Below, one piece after another: positions 46,998 to 56,746 of a stretch of 64,000 nt of DNA (position 1 is its first letter; each line of letters starts with the position of its first letter). The stretch is from Pseudomonas sp. 5P_3.1_Bac2 (GTDB taxonomy: Bacteria; Pseudomonadota; Gammaproteobacteria; Pseudomonadales; Pseudomonadaceae). The stretch covers positions 1 through 64,000 of the forward strand of contig NZ_JANLNY010000006.1 of NCBI RefSeq assembly GCF_025465995.1. The letters are read 5' to 3'. The notes under the pieces are model-generated. The model saw only the letters and a program-made list of their open reading frames with translations, made no database searches and was not told the origin of the DNA. The translations under genes and the position numbers were made by a program.

Positions 46998-48119
46998 GTG
47001 CACAACGTCGTTATCAGCGGTACCGGCCTGTATACCCCGGCCAATAGCATTTCCAACGATGAGTTGGTGGCTTCGTTCAATAGCTATGTGCAGCAGTACA
47101 ATGCCGACAACGCTGAAGCCATCGCCAGTGGCACCATTGATGCCCTGAGCGAATCCAGCAGCGCCTTTATTGAAAAAGCCTCAGGCATCAAAAGCCGCTT
47201 CGTTATCAACAAAGACGGCATCCTCGATCCGCAGCGCATGGCGCCGCGCATCCCCGAACGCAGCAACGAGCAGTGGGGCATTCTCTGCGAGATGGCCGTG
47301 GAAGCGGCGAAAGAGGCCCTGGTCCGGGCCGGGCGTACTGCCGCCGATATCGACGGAGTGATCGTCGCCTGTTCCAACCTGCAACGCGCTTACCCAGCCG
47401 TGGCCATTGAAGTGCAAGCGGCGCTGGGTATTCAAGGTTTTGGTTATGACATGAACGTGGCCTGCTCGTCGGCCACCTTTGGCTTGCAAGCTGCCGCCAA
47501 CAGTGTGCAACTGGGCCAAGCCCGTGCGGTGTTGATGGTGAACCCGGAAATCTGCACCGGCCACCTTAACTTCCGTGACCGCGACAGCCACTTTATCTTC
47601 GGTGATGCTGCCACGGCGGTGATTGTTGAGCGCGCTGATCAAGCCACATCCAAGCATCAGTTCGACATCGTCAGCACCAAGCTGACCACCCAGTTCAGCA
47701 ACAACATCCGCAACAACTTCGGCTTCCTCAACCGTTGCGACGAAGAGCACAGCGGCAGCCGCGACAAGCTGTTCGTCCAGGAAGGGCGCAAGGTGTTCAA
47801 GGATGTGTGCCCGATGGTGGCCCATCTGATCGCTGAGCACCTGCAAGAGAACCAACTGAATGTGGCGGATGTGAAGCGCTTCTGGCTGCACCAGGCCAAC
47901 CTCAACATGAACCTGCTGATCATCCGCAAGCTGCTTGGCCGTGATGCCGAGGCCCATGAGGCGCCAGTGATTCTCGACACCTACGCCAACACCAGCTCGG
48001 CCGGCTCGGTTATTGCCCTGCACAAGTATCAGGACGACCTGCCGGCAGGTGCTCTGGGCGTGCTGAGTTCGTTCGGTGCCGGTTACTCGATCGGCAGCGT
48101 GATTCTGCGTAAACGCTAA
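46998..48119 (+). CDS. 3-oxoacyl-ACP synthase III-like protein
   Basis: A 373-residue thiolase-fold synthase. The catalytic triad is Cys156 (NVACSSAT), His298 (WLHQAN) and Asn331 ([10 protein letters not shown]). It resembles the P. aeruginosa PA3286-type KASIII, which I recall condenses octanoyl-CoA with malonyl-ACP and so feeds beta-oxidation intermediates into fatty acid synthesis. The start is GTG 46998, with AAGAGG upstream. It is monocistronic and ends at a strong hairpin. Confidence 0.88.
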   Translation: MHNVVISGTGLYTPANSISNDELVASFNSYVQQYNADNAEAIASGTIDALSESSSAFIEKASGIKSRFVINKDGILDPQRMAPRIPERSNEQWGILCEMAVEAAKEALVRAGRTAADIDGVIVACSNLQRAYPAVAIEVQAALGIQGFGYDMNVACSSATFGLQAAANSVQLGQARAVLMVNPEICTGHLNFRDRDSHFIFGDAATAVIVERADQATSKHQFDIVSTKLTTQFSNNIRNNFGFLNRCDEEHSGSRDKLFVQEGRKVFKDVCPMVAHLIAEHLQENQLNVADVKRFWLHQANLNMNLLIIRKLLGRDAEAHEAPVILDTYANTSSAGSVIALHKYQDDLPAGALGVLSSFGAGYSIGSVILRKR

Positions 48120-48131
48120 AACCTGCTTAGC

Positions 48132-48157
48132 TGGCGCGCTTAGGCTTAAGCGCGCCA
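48132..48157. terminator. Convergent terminator hairpin after the KASIII gene
   Basis: An 11-bp stem TGGCGCGCTTA (48132-48142) / TAAGCGCGCCA (48147-48157), 12 bases after the stop, facing the leftward gene at 48167. Confidence 0.62.
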
Positions 48158-48166
48158 CTGTCGGGC

Positions 48167-48700
48167 TCACTCTTCGGCCAGCGAGGCCTTGAGCGTGGCG
48201 TAGGCCGGTGCGGCGTAGATACCCACCTCCACGGCCAACTCCATCACCCGTGGCAAGTCAGTGCTGTACACCAGCACGGCTTGCAGCTCGTCATCCAGCG
48301 CTTCGCTGAAATCCACTAATACATAGCCCTTGGTCTCTGGCGACAGGCTGGAGAGCTGCACCTGAATGCGATTCAGCGCCTTCAGTGGTTCGACCTTCAC
48401 CAGTTGCTTAGGCTTGAGCACGAAGTTGACTTGCGGGCCAAAGGATTCAGTAATCTGCTGGAACAGTGCATCGTAGCTGTCGGCCTGGAACAGCACGGTC
48501 TCGGGCAGGCTGCCGATCACTATCCATTCCCCGAGCGCAATGGGAAAGCTGTCGTCGTAGTTGATATCCGGATTGGCGGCGAGAAAGGCCTGCGGGTCGG
48601 CGTAGGCTTGGGCGGCCTCGTCGGCAATCCGCGCGACATCTTCTGCCAGCATGCAGCCCGAGCTTATTTTGCTGATCAGTTCTTCGAGTTGGGTTTTCAT
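48167..48700 (-). CDS. Conserved hypothetical protein
   Basis: A 177-residue cytoplasmic protein, acidic, no signal peptide or TM. It starts [15 protein letters not shown] and shows alternating helix and strand. I do not recognise a family. ATG 48700 has GAGGTC upstream; an in-frame ATG twelve codons earlier is less likely. It diverges from pgm, 123 bases apart. Confidence 0.7.
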   Translation of the reverse strand: MKTQLEELISKISSGCMLAEDVARIADEAAQAYADPQAFLAANPDINYDDSFPIALGEWIVIGSLPETVLFQADSYDALFQQITESFGPQVNFVLKPKQLVKVEPLKALNRIQVQLSSLSPETKGYVLVDFSEALDDELQAVLVYSTDLPRVMELAVEVGIYAAPAYATLKASLAEE

Positions 48701-48823
48701 CGGGGTGACCTCGGGCAAAAAATAGCTGCCAAGCATAGCCTGATTCGACCTGCGCCGCTGCCTTCAGCGCTCGGCCCTGATAAGCTTGCAGCTCTTTTCG
48801 GTCCTGAAATCTTCGGAGTTTTT

Positions 48824-50467
48824 GTGAGCGCGCGTATTCACCCTCTGGCCGGGCAAATCGCTCCGGCGGCAATGCTGACCGATATTGGCCAATTGCTGGC
48901 CGCTTATTACGAGCAGCAACCTGACCCCAGCATTGCCAGCCAGCGTGTGGCCTTCGGCACGTCGGGCCATCGTGGCAGCTCACTCAATGCCAGCTTTAAC
49001 CAGCAGCACGTGCTGGCGGTCACCCAGGCCATTTGTGATTACCGCGCCAGCCAAGGCATCAGCGGCCCGCTGTTTATCGGCGCCGATAGCCATGCTCTGT
49101 CGCAGCCGGCGCTGGAAAGCGCGCTGGAAGTATTGGCCGCCAATGGCGTTACCACCATGCTTTCGGCGGGCGCTGAGTTCACCCCGACGCCGGCTGTGTC
49201 GCAAGCCATTCTGGTGCACAACCGTGGCCGCAGCAGCGCCTTGGCCGATGGCATCGTCATTACGCCGTCGCACAACCCACCGGATTGCGGCGGTTTTAAA
49301 TACAACCCCACTAATGGCGGCCCAGCTGACAGCGACATCACCACTTGGGTGCAAAACCGCGCCAATGCTTTGCTGGAGTCCGCTCTGCGTGAAGTCAAAC
49401 GCTTGCCGTTGGCCGAGGCGCGGCAAGCGGCCTGCGTGCATGAGTATGACTACCTCAGCCACTACGTGAATGATCTGGACAACGTCATCGACTTCGCGCC
49501 GATTCGCGCCGCGGGCCTGCGCTTGGGGGTTGATCCATTGGGCGGCGCCGGCGTCCATTACTGGGCGCGCATCGCCGAAAAATACGGGCTGAACCTGGAT
49601 GTGGTGAGTCAGGTGATCGATCCGCAGTTCGCCTTTATGAGCCTCGACTGGGATGGTCAAATCCGCATGGACCCATCCTCCAGCTACGCCATGCAGCGCC
49701 TGATCGGCCTTAAAGACGGTTACGACATCGCCTTCGCCTGCGACACCGATTACGACCGGCACGGCATCGTGGCGCCGAGCGTCGGTTTGCTGCCGGCCAA
49801 CCACTTTCTGAGTGTGGCGGTGGACTATCTGTTCCAGCATCGCCCGCAGTGGAGTGCGCAGGCGGCCGTGGGCAAAACCCTGGTCAGCAGCGCCATGCTC
49901 GATCGCGTAGCCGCGCGTTTGGGCCGACCGCTGCTGGAAGTGCCGGTGGGCTTTAAATGGTTCGCCGCCGGCTTGTTCGATGGCAGCCTGGGCTTCGGCG
50001 GCGAGGAGAGCGCCGGGGCGACTTTCCTGCGGCGCAATGGCCAGGTCTGGACCACCGACAAGGACGGCATCGCTCTGGCCTTGTTGGCCGCGGAGATGAC
50101 CGCCGTGACGGGGCGTGATCCAGGCCAGCTGTACCAAGGCCTGAGCGATGAGTTCGGGGCTATTTATGCCGATCGCCAAGACGCCGCTGCGACTCCGGCG
50201 CAGAAGCAGGCATTGGGCAAGCTCAGCGCGGCGCAGGTGAGCAACACCGAGCTGGCTGGCGATGCGATTGTGCAGGTGCTGGATAAGGCACCGGGCAATG
50301 GTGCTGGCGTCGGTGGGATCAAGGTCATCAGCGAGGGTGGCTGGTTTGCCGCACGGCCATCGGGCACTGAGGACATCTACAAGATCTACGCCGAAAGCTT
50401 CCGCGATGAGGCGCACTTGCAGCGCATCTTCAGCGAAGCCCAGCAACTGGTTAACGCGGCGCTGTAA
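48824..50467 (+). CDS. pgm: Phosphoglucomutase (alpha-D-glucose phosphate-specific)
   Basis: A 547-residue enzyme that interconverts glucose-1-phosphate and glucose-6-phosphate. The phosphoserine loop is ITPSHNPP with Ser149. The metal-binding loop is DTDYDRHG, the sugar loop is GGEESAG, and the phosphate loop is ARPSGTED. Length matches E. coli Pgm (546). The start is GTG 48824, with CGGAG six bases upstream. The frame is open 140 codons further upstream but runs into the divergent gene. modE follows 5 bases later. Confidence 0.96.
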   Translation: MSARIHPLAGQIAPAAMLTDIGQLLAAYYEQQPDPSIASQRVAFGTSGHRGSSLNASFNQQHVLAVTQAICDYRASQGISGPLFIGADSHALSQPALESALEVLAANGVTTMLSAGAEFTPTPAVSQAILVHNRGRSSALADGIVITPSHNPPDCGGFKYNPTNGGPADSDITTWVQNRANALLESALREVKRLPLAEARQAACVHEYDYLSHYVNDLDNVIDFAPIRAAGLRLGVDPLGGAGVHYWARIAEKYGLNLDVVSQVIDPQFAFMSLDWDGQIRMDPSSSYAMQRLIGLKDGYDIAFACDTDYDRHGIVAPSVGLLPANHFLSVAVDYLFQHRPQWSAQAAVGKTLVSSAMLDRVAARLGRPLLEVPVGFKWFAAGLFDGSLGFGGEESAGATFLRRNGQVWTTDKDGIALALLAAEMTAVTGRDPGQLYQGLSDEFGAIYADRQDAAATPAQKQALGKLSAAQVSNTELAGDAIVQVLDKAPGNGAGVGGIKVISEGGWFAARPSGTEDIYKIYAESFRDEAHLQRIFSEAQQLVNAAL

Positions 50468-50472
50468 GGCCG

Positions 50473-50841
50473 ATGAGCCAGGCGCGCTTGGGGCTGAAAA
50501 TCCGTCTGCACCATGGCGCAGATGTCGCCATGGGACCGGGTAAGGCCGAGCTGCTGGCGGCGATTGCCGCCCACGGTTCGATCAGCGCGGCAGCGCGGGT
50601 GATGGGCCTGTCTTATCGGCGCGCTTGGCTGTTAGTCGAGACCATGAACCGTAGTTTCACCCAGCCGCTGGTCAGCACCCTGGCTGGCGGCAAACGCGGT
50701 GGTGGCACTCAGCTGACTGCCTTGGGCGAACAGGTGCTGCGGCGTTATCAAAATTTGTGCGCCAAGGCCGAGGCGGCGGTGCAGCAGGACTACACCGAGC
50801 TTGCCGAGTTGCTGTGCAGTCTTCCTGAGGAAGCGGATTAA
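50473..50841 (+). CDS. ModE-type winged-helix protein, no molybdate domain
   Basis: A 122-residue protein that matches the N-terminal ModE/LysR-like winged helix: GPGKAELLAAIAAHGSISAAARVMGLSYRRAWLLVETMN, then GGKRGGGTQLTALGEQVL. The C-terminal MOP molybdate-binding domains of ModE are absent. It starts 5 bases after pgm with TAAGG upstream and ends 8 bases before the converging gluQ stop. Such HTH-only ModE homologues often regulate molybdate or unrelated genes without sensing the metal directly. Confidence 0.88.
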   Translation: MSQARLGLKIRLHHGADVAMGPGKAELLAAIAAHGSISAAARVMGLSYRRAWLLVETMNRSFTQPLVSTLAGGKRGGGTQLTALGEQVLRRYQNLCAKAEAAVQQDYTELAELLCSLPEEAD

Positions 50842-50849
50842 CGCTGCGC

Positions 50850-51737
50850 TTAGCGCAGTTGCGCTTCAGCCAAGGTCAGGCAGCGGGGGATGTTATCCGG
50901 CTGCCACTGACTAACTGCCCAGGCCAAGAGTTCTTCCGGCGTGGCGTAGTCGCCGTCTTCAGGCTGCGCTTGGCCCAAGGCACGCAGGGCGCGTAGCAGC
51001 AGCGGCGTGGCTTGTTCGGCGGCCAGTGGCGGCGAACGATAGCTCTTACCCAGCTTGTGCCCGTCGGGCTGAATAATCAGCGGCACGTGCAGGTAACGGG
51101 GTTGGCGCAGGCCCAATAGCTCTTGCAGATACAGCTGGCGCGGCGTGGAGTCGAGCAGGTCGGCGCCGCGCACCACATCGGTGATGCCTTGCCAGGCGTC
51201 ATCCATGACCACCGCCAATTGATAAGCGTAGAGCCCATCGCGGCGGCGGATCACCATGTCGCCCACTTCGCGGCCCAAGTGCTGGCTGAATTCACCTTGC
51301 ACGCGATCGACAAAGCGGTAGACCAGCTCTGGTACGCGCAGGCGGATGGCCGCGTCTGCCTCGGCATGCTGGGCATCGCGACAGGTGCCGGGATAAATGC
51401 CCTGGGTGCCTTCCAGTTGCTTGCGCGAACAGGTGCAGGCGTAGGCCAAACCCAGTTGCAGCAGTTGTTCGAGCTGCGCGGCATAAGCCTGGTGGCGCTG
51501 GCTTTGTCGCTCGACTTGGCCGTCCCAGTGCAGCCCGTAGCTCTCCAGGGTGTGCAGAATAGCCGCTTGGGCGCCGGGCATTTCCCGTGGTGGGTCGAGG
51601 TCTTCCATGCGCACTAACCAACGGCCGTTGGCGGCGCGAGCATCCAGGTAAGAGGCGAGGGCCGCCACTAGGGAACCGAAGTGTAAGTAGCCACTGGGAG
51701 TGGGGGCAAAGCGCCCGATATAGGCCGGTGTGCGCAT
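50850..51737 (-). CDS. gluQ: Glutamyl-Q tRNA(Asp) synthetase
   Basis: A 295-residue truncated GluRS-like enzyme that glutamylates queuosine at position 34 of tRNA-Asp. The HIGH-equivalent is RFAPTPSGYLHFGS, and the KMSKS-like motif is KLGKS. A zinc site CTCSRKQ ... YPGTC is present, and no anticodon-binding domain follows. In pseudomonads it lies beside dksA, as here. ATG 51737. Confidence 0.95.
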   Translation of the reverse strand: MRTPAYIGRFAPTPSGYLHFGSLVAALASYLDARAANGRWLVRMEDLDPPREMPGAQAAILHTLESYGLHWDGQVERQSQRHQAYAAQLEQLLQLGLAYACTCSRKQLEGTQGIYPGTCRDAQHAEADAAIRLRVPELVYRFVDRVQGEFSQHLGREVGDMVIRRRDGLYAYQLAVVMDDAWQGITDVVRGADLLDSTPRQLYLQELLGLRQPRYLHVPLIIQPDGHKLGKSYRSPPLAAEQATPLLLRALRALGQAQPEDGDYATPEELLAWAVSQWQPDNIPRCLTLAEAQLR

Positions 51738-51830
51738 AGGGCAGGGGGACGTATCAGGTTAGAAGATAGTCGCCCGCCAAGTGGCTGAAGCGGCACTTGG
51801 CGAGTGGCTAATGCAACAGGCAGAAACAAC

Positions 51831-51852
51831 AGAGGGTGCCGAAGCACCCTCT
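51831..51852 (-). terminator. Terminator of dksA
   Basis: A 9-bp stem AGAGGGTGC (51831-51839) / GCACCCTCT (51844-51852) with loop CGAA. On the minus strand it is followed by T-rich TGTTGTTTCTG. It lies 8 bases beyond the dksA stop. Confidence 0.87.
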
Positions 51853-51860
51853 GGTTCAGA

Positions 51861-52304
51861 TCAGGAACCGACCTGTTTCTCTTTGATTTCCGCCAGCGTC
51901 TTGCAGTCAATGCACAGGGTCGCGGTGGGGCGGGCTTCCAAACGGCGGATGCCGATTTCGACGCCGCAGGAATCACACCAGCCGTAATCGTTGTCTTCGA
52001 TTAACTGCAGGGTCTCGTCGATCTTTTTGATCAGTTTGCGTTCACGGTCACGGGCGCGCAGCTCCAGACTGAACTCTTCTTCCTGGCTGGCACGATCGGC
52101 TGGGTCAGGAAAGTTAGCGGCTTCGTCCTGCATGTGGTGCACAGTACGATCGACTTCCTGCATCAGCTCCAGCTTCCATTTATTTAGGATGCCGGTGAAG
52201 TGGGCGCGCATCGGCTCACTCATGTACTCCTCGCCCTTTGATTCTTTATAGGGCTCGAAACCACGAGTCAGTTGGCTGCTTTTTGCTTTTGCTTTGGTGG
52301 GCAT
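51861..52304 (-). CDS. dksA: RNA polymerase-binding transcription factor DksA
   Basis: A 147-residue DksA. The coiled-coil tip contains DPADRA (residues 67-72), matching the DxxDxA needed for activity. The C4 zinc finger has Cys110, Cys113, Cys131 and Cys134. It acts with ppGpp on RNA polymerase through the secondary channel to reset rRNA and amino-acid promoters in the stringent response. It has its own terminator and precedes gluQ. Confidence 0.97.
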   Translation of the reverse strand: MPTKAKAKSSQLTRGFEPYKESKGEEYMSEPMRAHFTGILNKWKLELMQEVDRTVHHMQDEAANFPDPADRASQEEEFSLELRARDRERKLIKKIDETLQLIEDNDYGWCDSCGVEIGIRRLEARPTATLCIDCKTLAEIKEKQVGS

Positions 52305-52500
52305 GGATGACCGCCTCTCACTCTCTCTAATCCACTGCGCAGGACGGTGTCCCTTGCCGATTTTGCTCGGCCCTGCGGCTGCAAGCCGGCGAACTTACCA
52401 GAACAGTTGCAAGGATGCTACTCCCGGTTGTCGTGCTTGCTGACGTTTCTCACAGACCATGGTTTAGAATCCGCGCCTCATTGTTCAAGCAGGCAAGTAC

Positions 52501-53682
52501 ATGACCACCACCTACAGTGCGCGCAGTCGTGCCATCGAACCCTTCCACGTGATGGCCTTATTGGCGCGGGCCAATGAGCTGCAGGCGCAAGGTCATGATG
52601 TGATTCATTTGGAAATCGGTGAACCGGATTTCACCACCGCCGCGCCCATTGTGGCAGCCGGCCAGGCGGCCTTAGCCGCCGGGCATACGCGCTATACCGC
52701 AGCGCGCGGACTGCCGGCTTTGCGCGAAGCGATCAGCGGTTTTTATCAGCAGCGTTATGGCTTGCGCATCAACCCTGAGCGCATTCTGATCACCCCTGGC
52801 GGCTCCGGTGCCTTGCTGTTGGCCGCCAGTTTGCTGGTTGACCCAGGCAAGCATTGGCTGTTGGCCGACCCCGGCTACCCGTGCAACCGCCACTTCCTGC
52901 GCTTGGTGGAGGGCGCCGCGCAGTTGGTGCCCGTCGGACCGGAGGTGCGTTATCAACTGACTGCCGACTTGGTCGCCCGCTATTGGGATAAAGACAGCGT
53001 TGGGGCCCTTGTGGCATCGCCCGCTAACCCCACCGGTACGGTGCTTAGCGCCACTGAGTTGGCGGCTTTAGCGCAAGCGCTGAAGCAGCGCGGTGGCCAC
53101 TTGGTGGTGGATGAGATCTATCACGGCCTGACCTACGGGCTGGATGCCAGTAGTGTGCTGGAAGTGGATAACGATGCCTTCGTGCTCAATAGTTTCTCAA
53201 AATATTTCGGCATGACTGGCTGGCGCTTGGGCTGGCTGGTCGCGCCCGAGGCGGCGGTGCCGGAGCTGGAGAAACTGGCGCAGAACCTGTATATCAGTGC
53301 GCCGAGCATGGCTCAGCACGCCGCTCTGGCTTGCTTCGAGCCGGCCACTATCGAAATCTTCGAGCAGCGCCGGCAAGCCTTTGCCGAGCGGCGCGATTAC
53401 TTACTGCCAGCTCTGCGTGAGTTGGGCTTTAAGATCGCTGTGGAGCCCGAGGGCGCCTTCTATTTATATGCCGACATCAGCGCGTTTGGCGGCGATGCCT
53501 ATGCTTTCTGCCAGCACTTTCTGGAGACGGAAAAAGTTGCCTTCACTCCGGGGCTGGATTTCGGTCGGCACCTGGCCAGCTGTCACGTGCGCTTTGCCTA
53601 TACGCAGGATTTACCGCGCCTGCAGCAGGCGGTGGAGCGGATTGCCCGTGGCCTGAAAAGCTGGCGGTCCCATGCAGTTTGA
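52501..53682 (+). CDS. PLP-dependent aminotransferase (class I/II)
   Basis: A 393-residue fold-type I enzyme. The Schiff-base lysine is Lys234 ([11 protein letters not shown]), the PLP site includes SPANPTG and [10 protein letters not shown], and the carboxylate arginine is near the C-terminus (HVRFAYT). Substrate is not certain; it groups with aspartate/aromatic-type aminotransferases. It overlaps sfsA by 11 bases, as commonly seen in pseudomonads. Confidence 0.9.
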   Translation: MTTTYSARSRAIEPFHVMALLARANELQAQGHDVIHLEIGEPDFTTAAPIVAAGQAALAAGHTRYTAARGLPALREAISGFYQQRYGLRINPERILITPGGSGALLLAASLLVDPGKHWLLADPGYPCNRHFLRLVEGAAQLVPVGPEVRYQLTADLVARYWDKDSVGALVASPANPTGTVLSATELAALAQALKQRGGHLVVDEIYHGLTYGLDASSVLEVDNDAFVLNSFSKYFGMTGWRLGWLVAPEAAVPELEKLAQNLYISAPSMAQHAALACFEPATIEIFEQRRQAFAERRDYLLPALRELGFKIAVEPEGAFYLYADISAFGGDAYAFCQHFLETEKVAFTPGLDFGRHLASCHVRFAYTQDLPRLQQAVERIARGLKSWRSHAV

Positions 53683-54379
53683 GCCACCACTGGAAGAAGG
53701 CCGCTTGCTGCGCCGTTATAAGCGCTTTCTTGCCGATATCGAAACCGCCAGTGGCGAGCTAATGACCATTCACTGCCCCAACACTGGCTCCATGCTCAAT
53801 TGCATGAGCGAGGGCGCGCAGATTTGGTTCAGTCGCAGTCATGACCCCAAGCGCAAATTGCCCGGTACTTGGGAGTTGGGCCGCACCCCCCATGGGCGCA
53901 TGGCCGTGATCAACACGGCGCGGGCCAACGCGCTGGTGGAAGAGGCGCTGCACGCCGGGGTGATCACTGAGCTCAATGGCTTTACCGCGCTCAAGCGCGA
54001 GGTGCCTTATGGTGCTGAGCGCAGCCGCATCGATATCCGTCTGGAGTACTCCTCAGGTCTGGCCTATGTGGAGGTTAAAAGCGTCACCCTGGGCTTTGCC
54101 GACAACGATGTGGCGGCCTTCCCCGATGCACGTACCGAGCGCGGCAGCAAACACCTGCGTGAGCTGGCGGCTTTGGCTCGCAGCGGTATCCGCGCGGTGC
54201 AGCTGTACTGCGTCAACTTAAGTGGGATCGGTGCGGTGCGTGCGGCAGGGGAGATCGATCCGGCCTACGCCGCGGCCTTGGCTGAGGCCAAAGCCGCTGG
54301 GGTCGAGGTGTTGGCCTATGGCGCGCAGATCAGCCCGCAAGGGGTGCGTTTGGTTGGCGCGTTACCGGTGCTCTTGTAA
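53672..54379 (+). CDS. sfsA: SfsA homologue
   Basis: A 235-residue protein of the SfsA family, sugar-fermentation stimulation protein in E. coli. The N-terminus [24 protein letters not shown] and motif CPNTGSM are typical, and a conserved nuclease-like region ([33 protein letters not shown]) is present. The biochemical role is unclear; a DNA-binding or nuclease role has been proposed. It overlaps the aminotransferase start-stop junction and the converging glycosyltransferase end by 18 bases. Confidence 0.93.
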   Translation: MQFEPPLEEGRLLRRYKRFLADIETASGELMTIHCPNTGSMLNCMSEGAQIWFSRSHDPKRKLPGTWELGRTPHGRMAVINTARANALVEEALHAGVITELNGFTALKREVPYGAERSRIDIRLEYSSGLAYVEVKSVTLGFADNDVAAFPDARTERGSKHLRELAALARSGIRAVQLYCVNLSGIGAVRAAGEIDPAYAAALAEAKAAGVEVLAYGAQISPQGVRLVGALPVLL

Positions 54380-55543
54380 GTTCTCCAGCCCAGGCTGGGC
54401 ATAACGGCTGATGGCTTGACGCAGATGTTGCTCAAACGCCGTGACAATCGCCGGCCAGCCTTGCTGCGCGGCATGCTGACGGGCATTGAGACGCACCCGG
54501 CGCAGGGTCGTGGCGTCGTTGAGCAGCCAACTGGCGGCATCGATAAAACCTTGCTCGTCACCACTGACGGCAAGGGCGCCAGTATGGCCATGCTGGATAT
54601 GCTGTGCGGCCGCGGCCTGATCGTAGGCCACCACCGCGAGGCCGCTGGCCATGGCTTCGAGCACCACGTTGCCGAAGGTTTCGGAAAGACTCGGAAACAA
54701 AAACACATCGCCCGAGGCGTAATGGCTGGCTAAATCCTCGCCACGCCGCAGGCCGCAAAAGTGTGCCGTCGGCAGGCGTTGTTGCAGTCTGGCGCGACAG
54801 GGGCCATCACCGACCACAATCAGTTTTAACGGGCGCTGCGGTTGCTCCAGCTGCAGGCTGTTAAAGCTCTTCACCAACAGGTCGAGGTTCTTCTCCGCAG
54901 CCAGACGGCCGACATGCACTATCGCCACATCGTCAGGCGCCAGTCCCCATTCGCGGCGCAGTAGCTCGCTGCGTTTACCCGGATGAAATAACTGGCTGTC
55001 CACCCCGCGACTGAGCAAGGCCAGGTTGTTAAAACCACGGCGCTGCAGCTCGATACGTTGGCTGTGGCTGGGCACCAGGGTGACTGCCGTGCGGTGATGA
55101 AACCAGCGCAGGTAGTGGGTCAGCGCGCGGCTTAACAGACCGGCGCCGTAGTGGCTGGTGTACTGCTGAAAGTTGGTGTGAAAGCCGCTGACCACCGGGA
55201 TGTGCAGACGCTTAGCCGCACGCAGGGCTGAGAGTCCGAGGGGGCCTTCAGTGGCGATATACAGCACATCCGGGCGCTGCCGCTGCCAGTTGCGCAGCAA
55301 CTTATTCAGAGCGCCCTGGCCCCACTGCAAACCGGGGTAGCCGGGGATCGGCCAGCCGCGCACGAGTATTTGCTCAGCACTGCTGTCGCTGGCCTCCTGG
55401 CCTTGCCGTGGCCGCACCAATTGCACGTGCTGCCCGCTGGCGCGCAGGCCGGCGCATAAGCGGCCCAGGGTATTGGCCACGCCATTAACTTCCGGCGCGA
55501 AGGTTTCGGTTACTAGGGCGATGTAGAGCGGGGGCGTGTTCAT
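54362..55543 (-). CDS. Family 4 glycosyltransferase
   Basis: A 393-residue GT-B fold enzyme, GT4 type. N-terminal donor-loop [22 protein letters not shown], middle [16 protein letters not shown], and the EX7E motif in [15 protein letters not shown]. It resembles mannosyl/glucosyl-transferases of the PimB/Sqd2 kind. ATG 55543 is in frame with a second ATG at 55567, and both lie inside a perfect inverted repeat that could form a hairpin at the start. No Shine-Dalgarno site is visible. The acceptor is unknown. Confidence 0.88.
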   Translation of the reverse strand: MNTPPLYIALVTETFAPEVNGVANTLGRLCAGLRASGQHVQLVRPRQGQEASDSSAEQILVRGWPIPGYPGLQWGQGALNKLLRNWQRQRPDVLYIATEGPLGLSALRAAKRLHIPVVSGFHTNFQQYTSHYGAGLLSRALTHYLRWFHHRTAVTLVPSHSQRIELQRRGFNNLALLSRGVDSQLFHPGKRSELLRREWGLAPDDVAIVHVGRLAAEKNLDLLVKSFNSLQLEQPQRPLKLIVVGDGPCRARLQQRLPTAHFCGLRRGEDLASHYASGDVFLFPSLSETFGNVVLEAMASGLAVVAYDQAAAAQHIQHGHTGALAVSGDEQGFIDAASWLLNDATTLRRVRLNARQHAAQQGWPAIVTAFEQHLRQAISRYAQPGLENLQEHR

Positions 55544-55568
55544 GGCAGCAGTGTCGGCTGCTGCCATG
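55541..55568 (-). repeat. Perfect inverted repeat spanning the glycosyltransferase start
   Basis: CATGGCAGCAG (55541-55551) and CTGCTGCCATG (55558-55568), an exact 11-base inverted repeat with a 6-base spacer, contain both candidate ATG codons. In the mRNA it would form a stable hairpin that could hide the start site. Confidence 0.7.
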
Positions 55569-55613
55569 TTGTGTTTGTGAAACTAATGAGGCGATTTTGT
55601 GACGGCGGCGTAC

Positions 55614-56342
55614 CTAACCGCGCTCACGCACCCAAAACAGCGTAGCGCCAGCCACGGCTGCGGGCATCATCAGGATATTTAGCCCGGGCACCATCAGCGC
55701 CAGATAAGTGATGCCGCCGAAGCTTAGGCTCTGCCAACGCTTTTGACGCAGCCAGGCGAGCATGTCTTGCCAGCTCATCTTGTTGTTGTCGGCAGGGTAG
55801 TCGATGTATTGGATGGCCATCATCCAGATACCGAACAGAATCCACAGCGGTGTGGCGATTAGGTTGATTACCGGGATAAACGTCAGCACTAGAAGCACGA
55901 TCGCGCGGGGCAAAAAGTAGCCCAGTTTGCGCATCTCACGGCCCATGGTGCGCGGCACCATGGCCACCAGTTCGGCCCAGCTAAAGGGCGGAAAGTCGTC
56001 TTGGCCACGGGCCACGACTTCGACTTTTTCCGCGAGAAAGCCGTTGAACGGCGCGGCGATTAAGTTGGCCAGCATGGTGAAGGAGAAGAACACCACCACC
56101 AGCAACAGCAGCACAAACAGCGGCCACATCAGGTATTCAAGGAAACTCAACCAGCTCGGCAGGCTGCCCATCAAGGTGGCCAGTACGCCGCTGAACTGCT
56201 GCACCGAGAAGTAGATCATGGCGCTAAACAGGATCAGGTTAAGTAGCAGAGGCAGCAGAACAAACAGGCGCAGACCGGGGCTGAGCACTAACTTAAGGCC
56301 GGCGTTTAAGTATTGCGGGCCGCTGAGCACAGGGGCGGGCAT
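55614..56342 (-). CDS. cysZ: Sulfate transporter CysZ
   Basis: A 242-residue EI24/CysZ-family membrane protein. Characteristic segments are [44 protein letters not shown], and [13 protein letters not shown]. CysZ forms a sulphate channel feeding cysteine synthesis. It has about four membrane segments. ATG 56342 is family-consistent. No cys genes are adjacent. Confidence 0.93.
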   Translation of the reverse strand: MPAPVLSGPQYLNAGLKLVLSPGLRLFVLLPLLLNLILFSAMIYFSVQQFSGVLATLMGSLPSWLSFLEYLMWPLFVLLLLVVVFFSFTMLANLIAAPFNGFLAEKVEVVARGQDDFPPFSWAELVAMVPRTMGREMRKLGYFLPRAIVLLVLTFIPVINLIATPLWILFGIWMMAIQYIDYPADNNKMSWQDMLAWLRQKRWQSLSFGGITYLALMVPGLNILMMPAAVAGATLFWVRERG

Positions 56343-56419
56343 GGCAAGATCTCCACAGAATTGAACTGGCGCGACCTTACCGGCTTTGGCCTATGGGCGA
56401 AAGTCCCGCGCCAGCCCGC

Positions 56420-56746
56420 TCAGGGCGCCAGTTGCATATTGAGCAGCAGTGAGCCGAGGGATTTGCCATGGGCATCCAGTGACAAGGAGCGGGTCACGCC
56501 GCCCTTTAAGATACCTTTCACCACAAAGTTCAGGGCCCCGAGCTGGGCTAGTTCATAGCGTTCAACCGTCACCAGGGTCGCCTGAAAATGTGTAAGCGCG
56601 GGTGTCAGCTCGGCGAGAACGCGCTGCGTGGTCAACTCGCGTAGCAACAAGGCAAAGTCCTGTTGTGGGTTGAAGGCGATCACCGAGATGTTCGCCGTGT
56701 CGCCTTTGTCGCCAGTGCGGCTGTGGGCAATCTCGCGTAAGTTCAT
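56420..56746 (-). CDS. AtuA-associated small protein (ferredoxin-like domain)
   Basis: A 108-residue protein whose N-terminus MNLREIAHSRTGDKGDTANISVIAF matches the small domain that follows the AtuA (DUF1446) domain in other proteins, here encoded separately. Its ATG overlaps the DUF1446 gene stop as ATGA, so it is a split partner. No catalytic motif can be named. Confidence 0.85.
   Translation of the reverse strand: MNLREIAHSRTGDKGDTANISVIAFNPQQDFALLLRELTTQRVLAELTPALTHFQATLVTVERYELAQLGALNFVVKGILKGGVTRSLSLDAHGKSLGSLLLNMQLAP

Noticed and set aside
47181..48170. Antisense frame over the KASIII gene
   Set aside because: Covers a strongly supported catalytic gene with intact triad, so it is a shadow.
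48980..50446. 488-codon open frame antisense to pgm
   Set aside because: Opposite strand of a well-supported gene, no ribosome-binding site, and no recognisable domain. High GC gives such long shadows.
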